A stretch of DNA of 64,000 bases from Owenia fusiformis. Its lineage: Eukaryota; Annelida; Polychaeta; Sabellida; Oweniidae. Shown here piece by piece: positions 21,370 to 33,500 of this stretch; the stretch's first letter is position 1; every line of letters begins with the position of its first letter. The notes beneath the pieces are model-generated. The model saw nothing but the letters and a program-made list of their open reading frames with translations. It made no database searches and was not told where the DNA came from. The position numbers were made by a program, and so were the translations under genes. Location: contig CAIIXF020000001.1 in assembly GCA_903813345.2 (NCBI GenBank), forward strand, positions 36,921,366-36,985,365. The letters run 5' to 3'.

Positions 21370-21820
21370 AAGTTACATAAGAAACATTCTGAGAACTTGT
21401 TGATGATTTTGAAAAAATTGGTCAATTTAAGGCAAGTTGGAAAATACCTTTTTGACCCTTTTTACCATGAGAAGGTCATTGAAGGTCAAGTCTTAAGTCT
21501 AAAATCAGATTTGAATTTATGAGAACTTGTAGATGATTTTGAAAAAAATTGGCCAAGTTGAAGAAAGACCTTTTTTTGACCTTGAGAAGGTCATTGAAGG
21601 TCGAATCTCAAATCTAAAGTCTTTGAACTTCTGAGTACTTCTAGATGAATTTGAAAAAAATATTTAGTCAAATTTGAAGCAAGTTGAAAAAGACCTTTTT
21701 GACCTATTTTGACCTACAGAAGATCATTGATGGTCAAATCTCAAGCCAGATTTAAACTTCTGAGAACTTGTAGATGATTTTGAAAAAAATTGAAGTCAGT
21801 CAGTATTTGACATGTTTGAG
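21370..21820 (+). repeat. Second block of the AAGGTCATTGAAGGTCA repeat family
   Basis: About four units like those at 19790-20460, with the same ending (TTGAAGTCAGTC...GAAGTTATTGGAAGTTGTAA) as the first block at about 20440-20490. The two blocks look like related insertions or a segmental duplication. Confidence 0.6.
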
Positions 21821-21839
21821 AAGTTATTGGAAGTTGTAA

Positions 21840-23815
21840 TAATTTGTTACAGGCGCCGATCGTCCAGGTCAATAGTACGAAATATTTGTATAATATACAC
21901 TATGTGTGAAAAGAATTTAAGCATTGACTCATGAATTGTACATAATTTCTTGTCTACCCGCTGTTGAATTTGGATGCCTGGCCCAAAGTCTCAAACAAGG
22001 CAATCGTGCTTAAAATAATACACAATTCATTGAGCCCTGGGGTCAAATCGTTTAGTCAAATGTACGTAATATCAAATTATATAAAAAACAAAAAGTGAAT
22101 TCTGTATGCTTAACACAATTATATTTTCTTCTCTATAAATATATTATATAAAATGGTTTACTCTATCTATTATCTAATAAGTCAGTCTCCTTTCAGAGAG
22201 ATGTTCTATATAATATTTATATAATATAAATATCTTATAATATCAATAAAACATGTATAGACTATATTGTAAATTACAACTATGGTTATTTCAACTAGGT
22301 ACTGATACAATAGAGTATGTAAGTATATAATAAAGAGCCATTCAGCACTAAAATTCTACAAGATAGCACCAGAAGCGCTATAGTAACAGGAGCGCTTGTA
22401 AAAGCTTAACCTGATATCAGCCAAAGGAATTCAGAATTATCAACTCAACAAATATAACATTTTATATTAAATTGGAGTTCCTTTAAGTTTAATATTTGTG
22501 ATCATGCTTAAAATATCAGACAAATTATTAATTCAGATTTGTAAACTGAGCTGAATTCAGAGGGTTCTATGACCAAGCTCATCATAATTACATTACAGTG
22601 ACTAAACTACCTTTATTTGAATATTCAAATCACTATATGCAAATAAACTTTCAAATAAATTTACGAAATAGTTCATTTTCATTTTTAGACTACATACACA
22701 TGTATATGGTAGCATAGAAAGCATTTTGCATGTCTCAACTAATTAGTGACTTTCTAAGACAATTCTGGAACAATTTTGGCGAAAAATGGTTTCCTTTCGC
22801 AAAAGTCATGTCCTGTTACTTTTGGAACACCCTGTACTGCAAGGAAACCAGTAACAGGTTGAAGCATCAAAATATATTCTAAGAATCATATAATAATTTG
22901 CCTGCATCTCACTGGCTCACTTTGTTCAAATTAGACATTATTATTATATTTCAAATTAGTCTATCAGTCAATATTTTTAATAAGATGATCTACATATAGA
23001 GCACACAATGAAAAAAGAACATTACAAATATTCACGTTGCAAAAGCAATACAATGTAGATGTTTCTATACAGTACAGGTACAGTACATAACAATATCAAA
23101 TGTGGTAAATTGAGTACCTAAATCCAGAGAATCAGAATACATGATTCAAATAAATATAAATATGTTGATGATTGTTATTTTCATTCCAAAATATATAAAA
23201 TAGTTATCAGGGATTAACATGACAAAATTGCACCACTTGGAAATAGTTGTAAATGTGGAACATTGTTCCTCATGGTGTCACAAAAACCCTGTCTGTCTTG
23301 CTTACTACAGAGTGGGACAAAAAACAAATAGACAATGAAATGATAAAAATGAAATAGACAATCTTAAATGAAATAAATTATATACATCACATATGAATTG
23401 ATTTCCAACATTTTGGTAAATAACACTTTTGCATTATCTGGATTGGGAAGCTGTAACAAATCAATATGCTGGAAGTCCTCTTTAAACCACATCTATGATG
23501 AATGTTGTGTTGTAATAATTTCTTCTTGTAAGATTTACATTTAATACAGTTTCTTTCTTTTTTGACCCACTCTGTAGATATCTCTACAATTCAAATAAAT
23601 TATTGCTGTGATATACAAGTTGAAAAATGAAAATAATATAACACCTGAAATTTGTGGTTGAAATGGTGTTCATTCACTGGACATTACTCCATCAGTTATA
23701 ACATAAACAGAAGATACCAGCTACATTTAAAGCCTCAGTCACAATTGCTTACTATGGCAGCCTAAAAATGGATTATTATTGTGCCTCCACTTTTCAATTT
23801 TCAAATTCCCCTTAT
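21840..23815. other. AT-rich intergenic sequence, no gene seen
   Basis: Low-complexity AT-rich DNA, for example ATATTTATATAATATAAATATC near 22215. A lone mariner-like end (TTTTGGAACACCCTGTA) is at about 22820-22836. No coding potential or RNA gene was recognised. Confidence 0.4.
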
Positions 23816-25090
23816 AGGTAGCGATCTGAGGCACTTCGATCAGGGTGTTGTCGGGACAATTTCTCTTGTGACTTAGGTTATGTATTTAGGTCTATCTCAA
23901 CAGATTTTACTGGTCTTATGCTTATGTAACATGGGGTCTATTGGGAATCAACCCGAACTAGAAGTCACATTTTCAAAAAAAATTAAATTTTCAAAGTTGA
24001 TAAACAATTTTCGAAACCATATTTCTAGATGTACTTTTACATGTAGATTTCAAATATGACATCACTTTGAATTTCGAATATTTAATGACATAAATCAAGA
24101 TTATTTTTACTCGCATCTAGTCTATTGCCAAGCTCCAACCACAAACCGCCGACCACTGACCACTGTCAAAAAAGAACAGAGACCATAACAATATGTCACC
24201 ACTTTTTATTGGTGACATAAAAATGATAACATGATATGAACCATCCTCCTAAGCAGGTGTCCAGAATCCGTACCTCCTTCTTCCCCCTACCTCCTTCTTC
24301 CCCCTACGATAACCAATTTGGACGCGCCTGATTTAACTGAATCACATGTTCTAATTATGCACAATGACGTATACATGATTTCTGTCGCAGTGTTGCGACA
24401 GCCAATCAGATTGCGAGTTCTTAATCGGGGAAATGGTAACTGCTTATTGCTGGGGGTAAAAAGAAAGAATATGTTTTGGATTTTGAAGCCCTGTGATCGG
24501 AGGATGGATATGAACATGAAGTATTTATTTTGAGATGAACATGCCAATATGGCCACGCCCTTCTAAAAAGGGAAAGAGGGGAGAGGTAAATTGACCCATA
24601 TAGGCAAAAAACATGTTAGAGTTTGAGTTTTTTTTTTATGGTAATGTGTTGGGGACATGTTAGTGCTACTTTTAGGAAAGTTCCATTAATATTAAACTGA
24701 GATTGATTGAGAAATTAAAAAATCAATTCCAATCAATGTCTCCCAACCCCCCTAAATTCTATGATTTTAGGGTGAAAAAATGTTGCTGTTTTTAAATAAA
24801 GTTAAAATTCTTCAATTTTTTTACATATGCATTTCAAGTATGATTACTCTTAACAGAAACACCAAAAGAAAAAAAGCATTGGTTGTTTAGTTTTTGTTTT
24901 ATAGCTAAATAATAATGTACCCCCAAGAAATCTGAATTTTAGGGTCGAAAATGCAATTTTAACATCTTTCGCACCATTTGCGGCGCATAAGACCAGTAAA
25001 ATCTGTTGAGATAGACCTAAATACATAACCTAAGTCACAAGAGATATTGTCCCGACAACACCCTGATCGAAGTGCCTCAGATCGCTACCT
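23816..25090. mobile_element. Foldback / MITE-like element with terminal inverted repeats of about 105 bp
   Basis: The left end AGGTAGCGATCTGAGGCACT continues as TCGATCAGGGTGTTGTCGGGACAA. It is mirrored at the right end, which reads AGTGCCTCAGATCGCTACCT. The match runs to CATAAGACCAGTAAAATC. The interior holds a copy of the TGTCACCACTTTTT...GGTGACATAAA end and low-complexity DNA, with no recognisable transposase. Confidence 0.65.
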
Positions 25091-25922
25091 ATTAGGTTTT
25101 ATGTTTTACTTATACTTTTCTTAATACTGGAAGAAGTAAGGTCTACTAATATCAATATTGTCTGATATGATATGTCTAATATCAATGGTAATCGGTCAAT
25201 GATGTGAAGTTTAAGATAAATTGTGAACACTGTAAAAGTATGTCTATTCTCAATGCCACAGCAAATAGTTGAACATTTTTGTGTCAAGTAAGATGATGTC
25301 AGGTGCAATGCACTTGATGTCAGGTCAATAATGCTGTTGTATGACATCTAATAACTGATAGCAGCTAGGTAAACTAATCAGTCTAGCTTTAAATACTCAC
25401 TCATAAATACCCTTAATCTAATTGGATATAATATAACTACCGTAGATTTCTTAACTTCTGGATAAACAAAGTATGATCTTAGTAAAGTAAAATGCAATTC
25501 AAAATGGATTCCACGCTATTTTTCTGACCAGAGATGATCGCGGACAGAGTTGAATGCTGACAGCTGCAGGAAAATATAATGATGAATTTGATTTTGATTT
25601 TGACCCCTCCCAACATTTCTCAAATTCTGATATTCCATAGAAATCTAGAATTTTCACATTTGTTATATTCCTAATTTGGTGGGTGAGTACATTGGTTCAT
25701 AAAGTTACAACCGAATATAACAAGCAGACATTTTTATGAAACCAATCCATCATGTAATGCTGTTGTACTTTACTGACAGAAAATCCATATTTTACTAGAA
25801 CTGAAAAACTGCTTTCAATCTCTACTCTTACAACTAATTATATATTTTCCACAGCTGTTCATCCAGAAAAGAGAGCCCAATGATTAAAAGAGGTAAATGA
25901 AGTCCTATGTGGTGTGTCATGA
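25091..25922. other. 3' flank of the RhoGAP gene
   Basis: Probably holds the 3' UTR of the minus-strand RhoGAP gene ending at 25923. No convincing minus-strand AATAAA (TTTATT on this strand) was placed with confidence. Confidence 0.3.
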
Positions 25923-27536
25923 CTAAACGAACTGTGGTTCTCTGTCATCATCAGCATAAGGAACCTCTTGTTCATCACCACCTTCAAATGCTGGAGTCTT
26001 GGATAAAGCAGCTACTGAAATAATCAATTTCAAAAATTTAAAAATGCAGATGACCAGAGGATTGTTATTGATTTTGACCAGCTGATATGAATTCATTAAA
26101 ACACTACTTGACATAGCGTGAATTGCAAAATAATTGATTTGGATACAAGAGGTGTCTGAAATCAAAACCGCTGAAATAAAAATCATGTTTCAGAAAACTG
26201 GTTCACATTGTACCACGGAATTGAGGAGCAAAAGCCATGTATCAACTTCTGTAGAATTATCTGAAGATCATATTAAACATATTATCTAAATTTTCTTTTG
26301 ATATGATGTGAAAATGCATGGCCTACCTGTTGAAGGATTGGTGTCTTCAGGTTGACTAGTTTTACTTGGGGCAACTAAAAGAAAAGTTAAAACAAAAATA
26401 TTAGTCAAATTGTCAAAGACAGTGTGGCATGCTTCTGAATATTTATATAATACAGGGTGTCATGAAAGTATGGCCCACATGTAACTTTCCACCATTTGTG
26501 AGTTGAACCATGATACTTGGCAAATCAATGTAACTTTGGATAAGCTTTAAAATGATATTCGACACATACTATGGAGACATTGGTAAATGTCTGCCTAGGG
26601 GGTGGACATACTTTCGGGACACCCTGTATATCAACAAAATCACTCTACAGCATTTCAAGTTACTGCCAAAAATTTAAAATAGCAGTTATGGCCACCAGTT
26701 TTTAAGATGGCTGCCATATTTTTGTGAAAAAGTGATTCGGATTCAATTAACATCATAAAAAGTATTATGCAAATAAACATATAAATATTACAATTTTATA
26801 TTATAAAATTATTATATATTATAAAAATACTGTAATATTGACACTAGAATAGTAAGCATTTTGAAACATGAGGATATATGGCTGGAGGAACCATCTATAT
26901 ACTTGGAATATTAATCATGTTCATGTAGATATCAAATTTAATTACCTGAGCTGACAGATGATGATGCTGCGTCTGTAAGAGGGGCTATATGAACTGGATC
27001 TGCCATGCCTGGTAGGCTCATTGCACCAGATATTTCCTCCTGCAAATTAAAGTACATGTTAGCGTCATGTTGTCTTGATATTTCCACATGCAAGTACTTA
27101 TGAGGGGCTATAGTAGACAGAAATGTAATTTTTAGTCCTGCAGAATAACACCATATTTTTATTAATGGTCCCGAAGGAGTATGTATGCTTTGTCTTTGCA
27201 TTTTGTTAATTAAAAATCAGAACTGGGCCAGTTTGGCACAAATGGGCCGAATATAATTTTGTAAGAAAATATTAGCTAGACGTCATCTCCATGTCATAGT
27301 CAGTGAACTGAACTAACATATTGTTTCTTCTGTATCATTATTTGTCACAAATCTAAATGGTTTCAAGCCATGACTCTATTCATTGGAACAACAGAGCAAA
27401 ACACTTACATCAGGGTTCATCTGAGAAGGCTGTACAAGGAGATCATTTGTTGAAGAGGCCTCTTTCTGAGATGAAGCCTCTTTCTGATCTGTAGTGTCAT
27501 CAGCATTTTCCTCATTCAGGCTCTCTAATGTTGGCT
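25923..27536 (-). CDS. ARHGAP45: RhoGAP gene exons 22-25: acidic tail and C-terminal PQFV
   Basis: Four small exons encode a disordered Ser/Glu/Asp-rich tail (DQKEASSQKEASS; YADDDREPQFV-stop). The final PQFV matches, from memory, the PDZ-binding C-terminus described for vertebrate ARHGAP29 (PARG1, partner PTPN13). The tail contains two copies of QKEASS in tandem. Confidence 0.85.
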
Positions 27537-30500
27537 CTGTTGTGAGATAAGAACATAATTCATTGCAATAATAAACCAAAATTGTAAAGGTCCAATTTTA
27601 AATCTTTAAATTGGCCCAATCAAGTTCATGCTTAAAGACCAAGGTCTCAAATAAATGGAATTCACATATGAAGGTCCAAAACTAAAAATGTAACGCTAGC
27701 TAAGTTCAAGGTGACATTTAGAGGTCAGAAACATTTAAGAATCTTTGATTGTTTCATTGTTCCAAGGTTCCTTTGAAGTCTATGGTGGCAAATGTAATGC
27801 ATCTTGAGATTTGCCACCACTCAATGGCTAATAAGTTACACAGACAAAAATATATGAAACAGTCCCAATTTTAGTCAAGCAATCAATTGACCAGGAACTA
27901 AATGTTAAGAGTTCTGAGCTCATATATAATATTACATACTATCATTTATTCTTAAATAACTAGAATACCCTGGAGCAGTAAATTCCACCAAAATACAACA
28001 TCCAAGTATTTTATAAGATTATTCATCAGTAGCCGTCTTGGAAATTCCTTCTTGAAAAAGGGTCCATTTCGATGACAGGTCATCTCAAACCACATAACTA
28101 TCCTGTTGGCATGCTCACAATAAAATCTTTCACATAATAACAGTTTAAGGAAGTGATATAGGGAGCTGGGAAACTTACCTTTAGGCTGCATTGACTTAGG
28201 GTAAACATTCTCAGCAGGTCCAAACAGCATCTCTGCATTGATAATGAGGAGCTCAACAGACCTTGTCTGAAAAGGTGTATCCTTCAGGGAGTTCAGAGAG
28301 GCATTTCCTTCGCTGAAATATGAGAAAATATATACAATGACAGCATTTAGATATCCAGGATGGATCGTTAATGAACATATTAGAATAAATGAAAAGCCTG
28401 ATTGATACAAGCTTAGCAGTTATCTCTAAAAACATAATTTCTTCAAAATAATTTAGCTTGGTGAATGGTAGTTCCCAGTAAAAATATATAAATCTTTTCA
28501 TAATATGCTTAACTTTTAAAATAAAGCAATATTTTGTGCTTCTTTCCTACACTGTTATTGCCTATTGGCAAGGTTATGAAATTTGAGAGTAGATGACATC
28601 ACTACCTGAGTGAAATCTTAAAAGATGGTAGAGTATATATATATTATATGATTATAGCTATCATATCAGGATAGAAATGGTCTGGCCAGGAATGTCCCTT
28701 TAAGGATCAGAATAACAGAAACTGTAAAGGGCTGTAAACCTTGTTAATAATTGAAACGAAGTAAAAAATATTAGAATATTATTTATAGAGGTGCAAGGAA
28801 ATGAAGATATGTACATCCTTGAAAATGAGATGCTTAATTAAGTAAAAACTAGAAAACAGCAACGCCAAAGCAAAGCAAATCCCATCGAACAGCCATGGCT
28901 GGCATTTTTACAAACAAAGTACATGTATATAGAAAAATCGTAAAATAACATTTTCAAAATGGTTGCTCACTATAGCCAAATTGTCATCAGAAAGTGTAAT
29001 ATGCTTCTTAGTAGGCACATATAATATTTCAACAAAATCACACACATGTTCATGTAAATGGTGGCAATTTTTCAAAATGGCCGCCTACTTGCCAAAATGC
29101 ATAAGACAGTGTGCAATGGTTATTCACATCACAAAATCACAATTTCATTCACAAAATCGCTCTATTACTTTTGAGTTATAGTACAAAATGTAAAATAACA
29201 CATGTAAAAATAGTGGCAATTTTTCAAAATGATGGCACCTACAAAGGTGTCATTAGACAGTGTGCCATGCTTATAGTATTCACATACCAAATATGAACAA
29301 AATTGCTCCATCGCTGAAAATCGGCTTTCAAAAGAACTTCTACCACAATAGGGTGTATGTGTACTAAATATGAACAAAATCGTGCCAAAGGTATTTGAGT
29401 TATTGCCCGGACGGACGTACGGACAGACGGATGCATGGAGGCATTCCCTATTAGACTATTAGTCACATGAAACATTCAGTCTTGTGACTTACCTTGGTCG
29501 GAGGAGTGTTGGACCAAACACAATGCCAAGATTACAAGCTCCCATCTGATTATGTTCTTCCATCTTACTCACACGACTTAAATGGTGCATCATCATTGCA
29601 CATGTTTTAAAGTTTTGAACAGGGAGCTTCTGGACTAGAGACTTCAGCGTTTGCAAAGTTTCGGCACTGCCACCTGTTTCTGTTCCTTGGTCTTTTTCCG
29701 CCATTTTGATGAACTCAAGGTAAAGTCTAAATGTAAGCAGGGGCTCTGGAAGCTGGAGAAAAACCCAGAAATTTATTTTTCTACTATGTTTATATACATT
29801 ATCTGTATTATATTAAAGCATAATGAAATTGCACAAAATAATGTGTATTGATATGTATATGTGATGAAAGCATGACATTTTGTACAGGTGGTAATATTCC
29901 TTTACAATTCTAGATACAAAACATTAACCATATCATTTCTTTAACTTTACATATCCAAGATGGTTGACAATTAAAATTTGTAATTTTACCCTTTCTCAGG
30001 CTGGTGGATGGTTCCAAACTTAAAATTAAAATCATAAGTATATGAAACAAACATACCTGCCGTAGATATAGCTTTAATACATTGGATATAACATTGACAT
30101 TGTGTTCTGAGAGATCGACGGAGGATTCATTGTTCTCAAAACTCTCACACAGTTTCTCCACCTTTGATTTCACTCCAGACACCCTGTAGATCCCCTAAAT
30201 TGACAATAATGAAAACAAGTTCAGTGGGATACACCCTGTAGATATACTAAATTGACAATAATGAAAACAAGTTCAGTGGGATACACCCTGTAGATATACT
30301 AAATTGACAATAATGAAAACAAGTTCAGTGGGATACACCCTGTAGATATACTAAATTGACAATAATAAAAAACAAGTTCAGTGGGATACACCCTGTAGAT
30401 ATACTAAATTGACAATAATGTAAACAAGTTCATTGGGATACACCCTGTAGATATACTAAATTGACAATAATGTAAACAAATTCAGTGGGATACACCCTGT

Positions 30501-33500
30501 AGATATACTAAATTGACAATAATAAAGACAAGTTCAGTGGGATACACCCTGTAGATATACTAAATTGACAATAATAAAAAACAAGTTCAGTGGGATACAC
30601 CCTGTAGATATACTAAATTGACAATAATGAAAACAAGTTCAGTGGGATACACCCTGTAGATATACTAAATTGACAATAATAAAAAACAAGTTCAGTGGGA
30701 TACACCCTGTAGATATACTAAATTGACAATAATGAAAACAAGTTCAGTGGGATACACCCTGTAGATATACTAAATTGACAATAATAAAAAACAAGTTCAG
30801 TGGGATACACCCTGTAGATATACTAAATTGACAATAATGTAAACAAGTTCATTGGGATACACCCTGTAGATATACTAAATTGACAATAATGTAAACAAAT
30901 TCAGTGGGATACACCCTGTAGATATACTAAATTGACAATAATAAAAACAAGTTCAGTGGGATACACCCTGTAGATATACTAAATTGACAATAATGAAAAC
31001 AAGTTCAGTGGGATACACCCTGTAGATATACTAAATTGACAATAATGAAAACAAGTTCAGTGGGATACACCCTGTAGTTACCCAAAATGTCCATAAGATA
31101 TTAGCCTATAAAATTTGCACATTTGCACGTTTTAAAATTCACCAATTATCTTAAAAAAATTTTGAACAGAGCTCCTATATTTCTATGCATCAGCCTACAA
31201 AATTTTAACAAAACCTGTCACCTGGTATTTGAGTTATCAATCAAATATTACATTTTTTACGAAAAATCCTATCCTACACCCATAAGGCATAAGCCTGTAA
31301 AATTTGAATGACATCTGTCATCAGTTATTTGAGTTATAGCCCTGAAACACTAAAGAACAAACGGATGGCTTCTCTATATCCTGACGAACTTAGATTGGTA
31401 GGATAATGAGAATAATGATGGAAAGAGACATACCTTTATATCTATTCCTCTTTCTTCTATCTCTTTGACACATTTCTGCACCAAAATGGGGATTTCTACA
31501 TTGGTTTCTTTGACATGAGCCATGAAATCTACACCAAAGGTAGTCATCCTCCTAACCGGTGGCTTACTTCCACATGGCACCCCTAGGACCTCTAGGCACT
31601 TCTTATGGCAGGCTAGACCACACTGGAAAAATGGTGTATAATCTTAATGATCTAAATAAAGTGCAATATCTTAACTTAAGGAAGTACAAGTGGAAGTGGA
31701 AAAATGGAAACTGGAAATTGAATATTAGATGACAATGGTGAGAACCTAGAATAGATGAGATAATTTTCTCATATTTCCGTTTAAAGACAACATGTTCTGT
31801 ATTCTGAGCTTTGTTTAATAACACAACCTTTCATGCTCAGTTAAAGGGTGACGCATATCGTTTAGCAAATCGAACGCTCGTTTCTGGTGTTGCTCACCTT
31901 TTAGTATAAAAGGCCCGATCCCGGAATAATACTCAAGGGTTCACAGGTTCGAGGTCGTTGTGTCAACACCTCTAACTGTTATATAGCATAAGTATATTAT
32001 AGATCGTCACACATTTATACAAGAACACAAATGTGTACAAAATGTCCCCACCAATGGGTGATCCCATGAAATGGTTATCCTGAAAATGAGTAGACAAGAC
32101 TTTACTGACACAATTTGAGAACGGAAAATCCAAAATGGCTGCCTTAAAATTTACCCAGAATCCCCCAAAATTAGCTAGTTCTAGATTTTCATACTAAGAA
32201 CCACCCCTGAAAATTTGAAATTGATCCGTCAAACAGTTAAACAAAACTTTACAGACAAGATTTTAGGATGGAAAATCCCAAATGGCTGCCTTGACATTTA
32301 CCCAGAATGTCAAAAAACTAATCAGTTCTAGATTTTCATACTGAGAATCATCCCTGAAAAGTTGAAATTGATCTACCAAACGGTTCACCTGAAAACACGT
32401 AGACAAGACTTTACAGACAAGATTTTAGGACAGAATATCCAAAATGGCTGCCTTGACATTTACCCAGAATGATCAAAATACTAATCAGATCTAGGTTTTC
32501 ATACTAAGAATCACCCCTGAAAATTTGAAATTGATCTAACAAACGGTTCACCTGGAAATGCGTAGACAAGACTTTACAGACAAGATTTTAGGACGGAAAA
32601 TCCAAAATGGCTGCCTTGACATTTACCCAGAACGCCAAAAAACTAATCAGATCTAGATTTTCATACTAAGAATCATCCCTGAAAATTTGAAATTGATCTA
32701 CCAAACGGTTCACCTGGAAATGCGTAGACAAGACTTTACAGACAAGATTTTAGGACGGAAAATCCAAAATGGCTGCCTTGACATTTACCCAGAACGCCAA
32801 AAAACTAATCAGATCTAGATTTTCATACTAAGAATCATCCCTGAAAATTTGAAATTGATCTACCAAACGGTTCACCTGAAAACGTGTAGACAAGACTTTA
32901 CAGACAAGATTTTAGGACGAAAAAACCCAAAATGGCCGACAATAAAAAAGTGATTATGAGTTTTTGCTGATTTCCTTTTACAAAATTATCACATATAACT
33001 ACTGTTAACAATAACTAGGCTTTTTCAACAAAGTACACCTGAAATTATTTATAAAGCTACTAAATAGTTAAAGTATGAAAACTCAAAAACACCATTCAAT
33101 ATGATACAAAGTATTATCGCGCGCTAACTTTTCTTCAGACATTCAAAATGGCTGACATGACTGAGCTAACAGGTCCAAAACCTAATCAGATGTAGAATGA
33201 AGTGAGCTGAACAAGATGTTAAAGTTTTAAAAGCAACTGTGAAGCCGTTTTTCTTAAAGTTTGCAGACAAGGATTTTAGCATTTGACCTCAAAATGGCCG
33301 ACAGGAAGTAGCTATCAAGTTTATTTTTTTTCATCCACATCTGTATGCACTCACAAGTTATTCCTGAAAATTTGAAGGTGATACCTGTAGCGGTTTTGGA
33401 GAAAACTGCCGGACGTCCGGACGGACAGACAGACAACCAGACAGACAGACGGACGGATGCGCCTAGGACGACAATATGGCCCCACACTATGTGGTGGGGA

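Noticed and set aside
24287-24556. 89-codon minus-strand frame ending GGRRR
   Set aside because: Lies inside the 23816-25090 foldback element with no motif; an overlapping frame on the other strand is equally open.
27952-28410. 152-codon minus-strand frame
   Set aside because: It overlaps RhoGAP exon 21 (28179-28312) in the same frame and simply runs through both splice sites into intron; only the exon part is coding.
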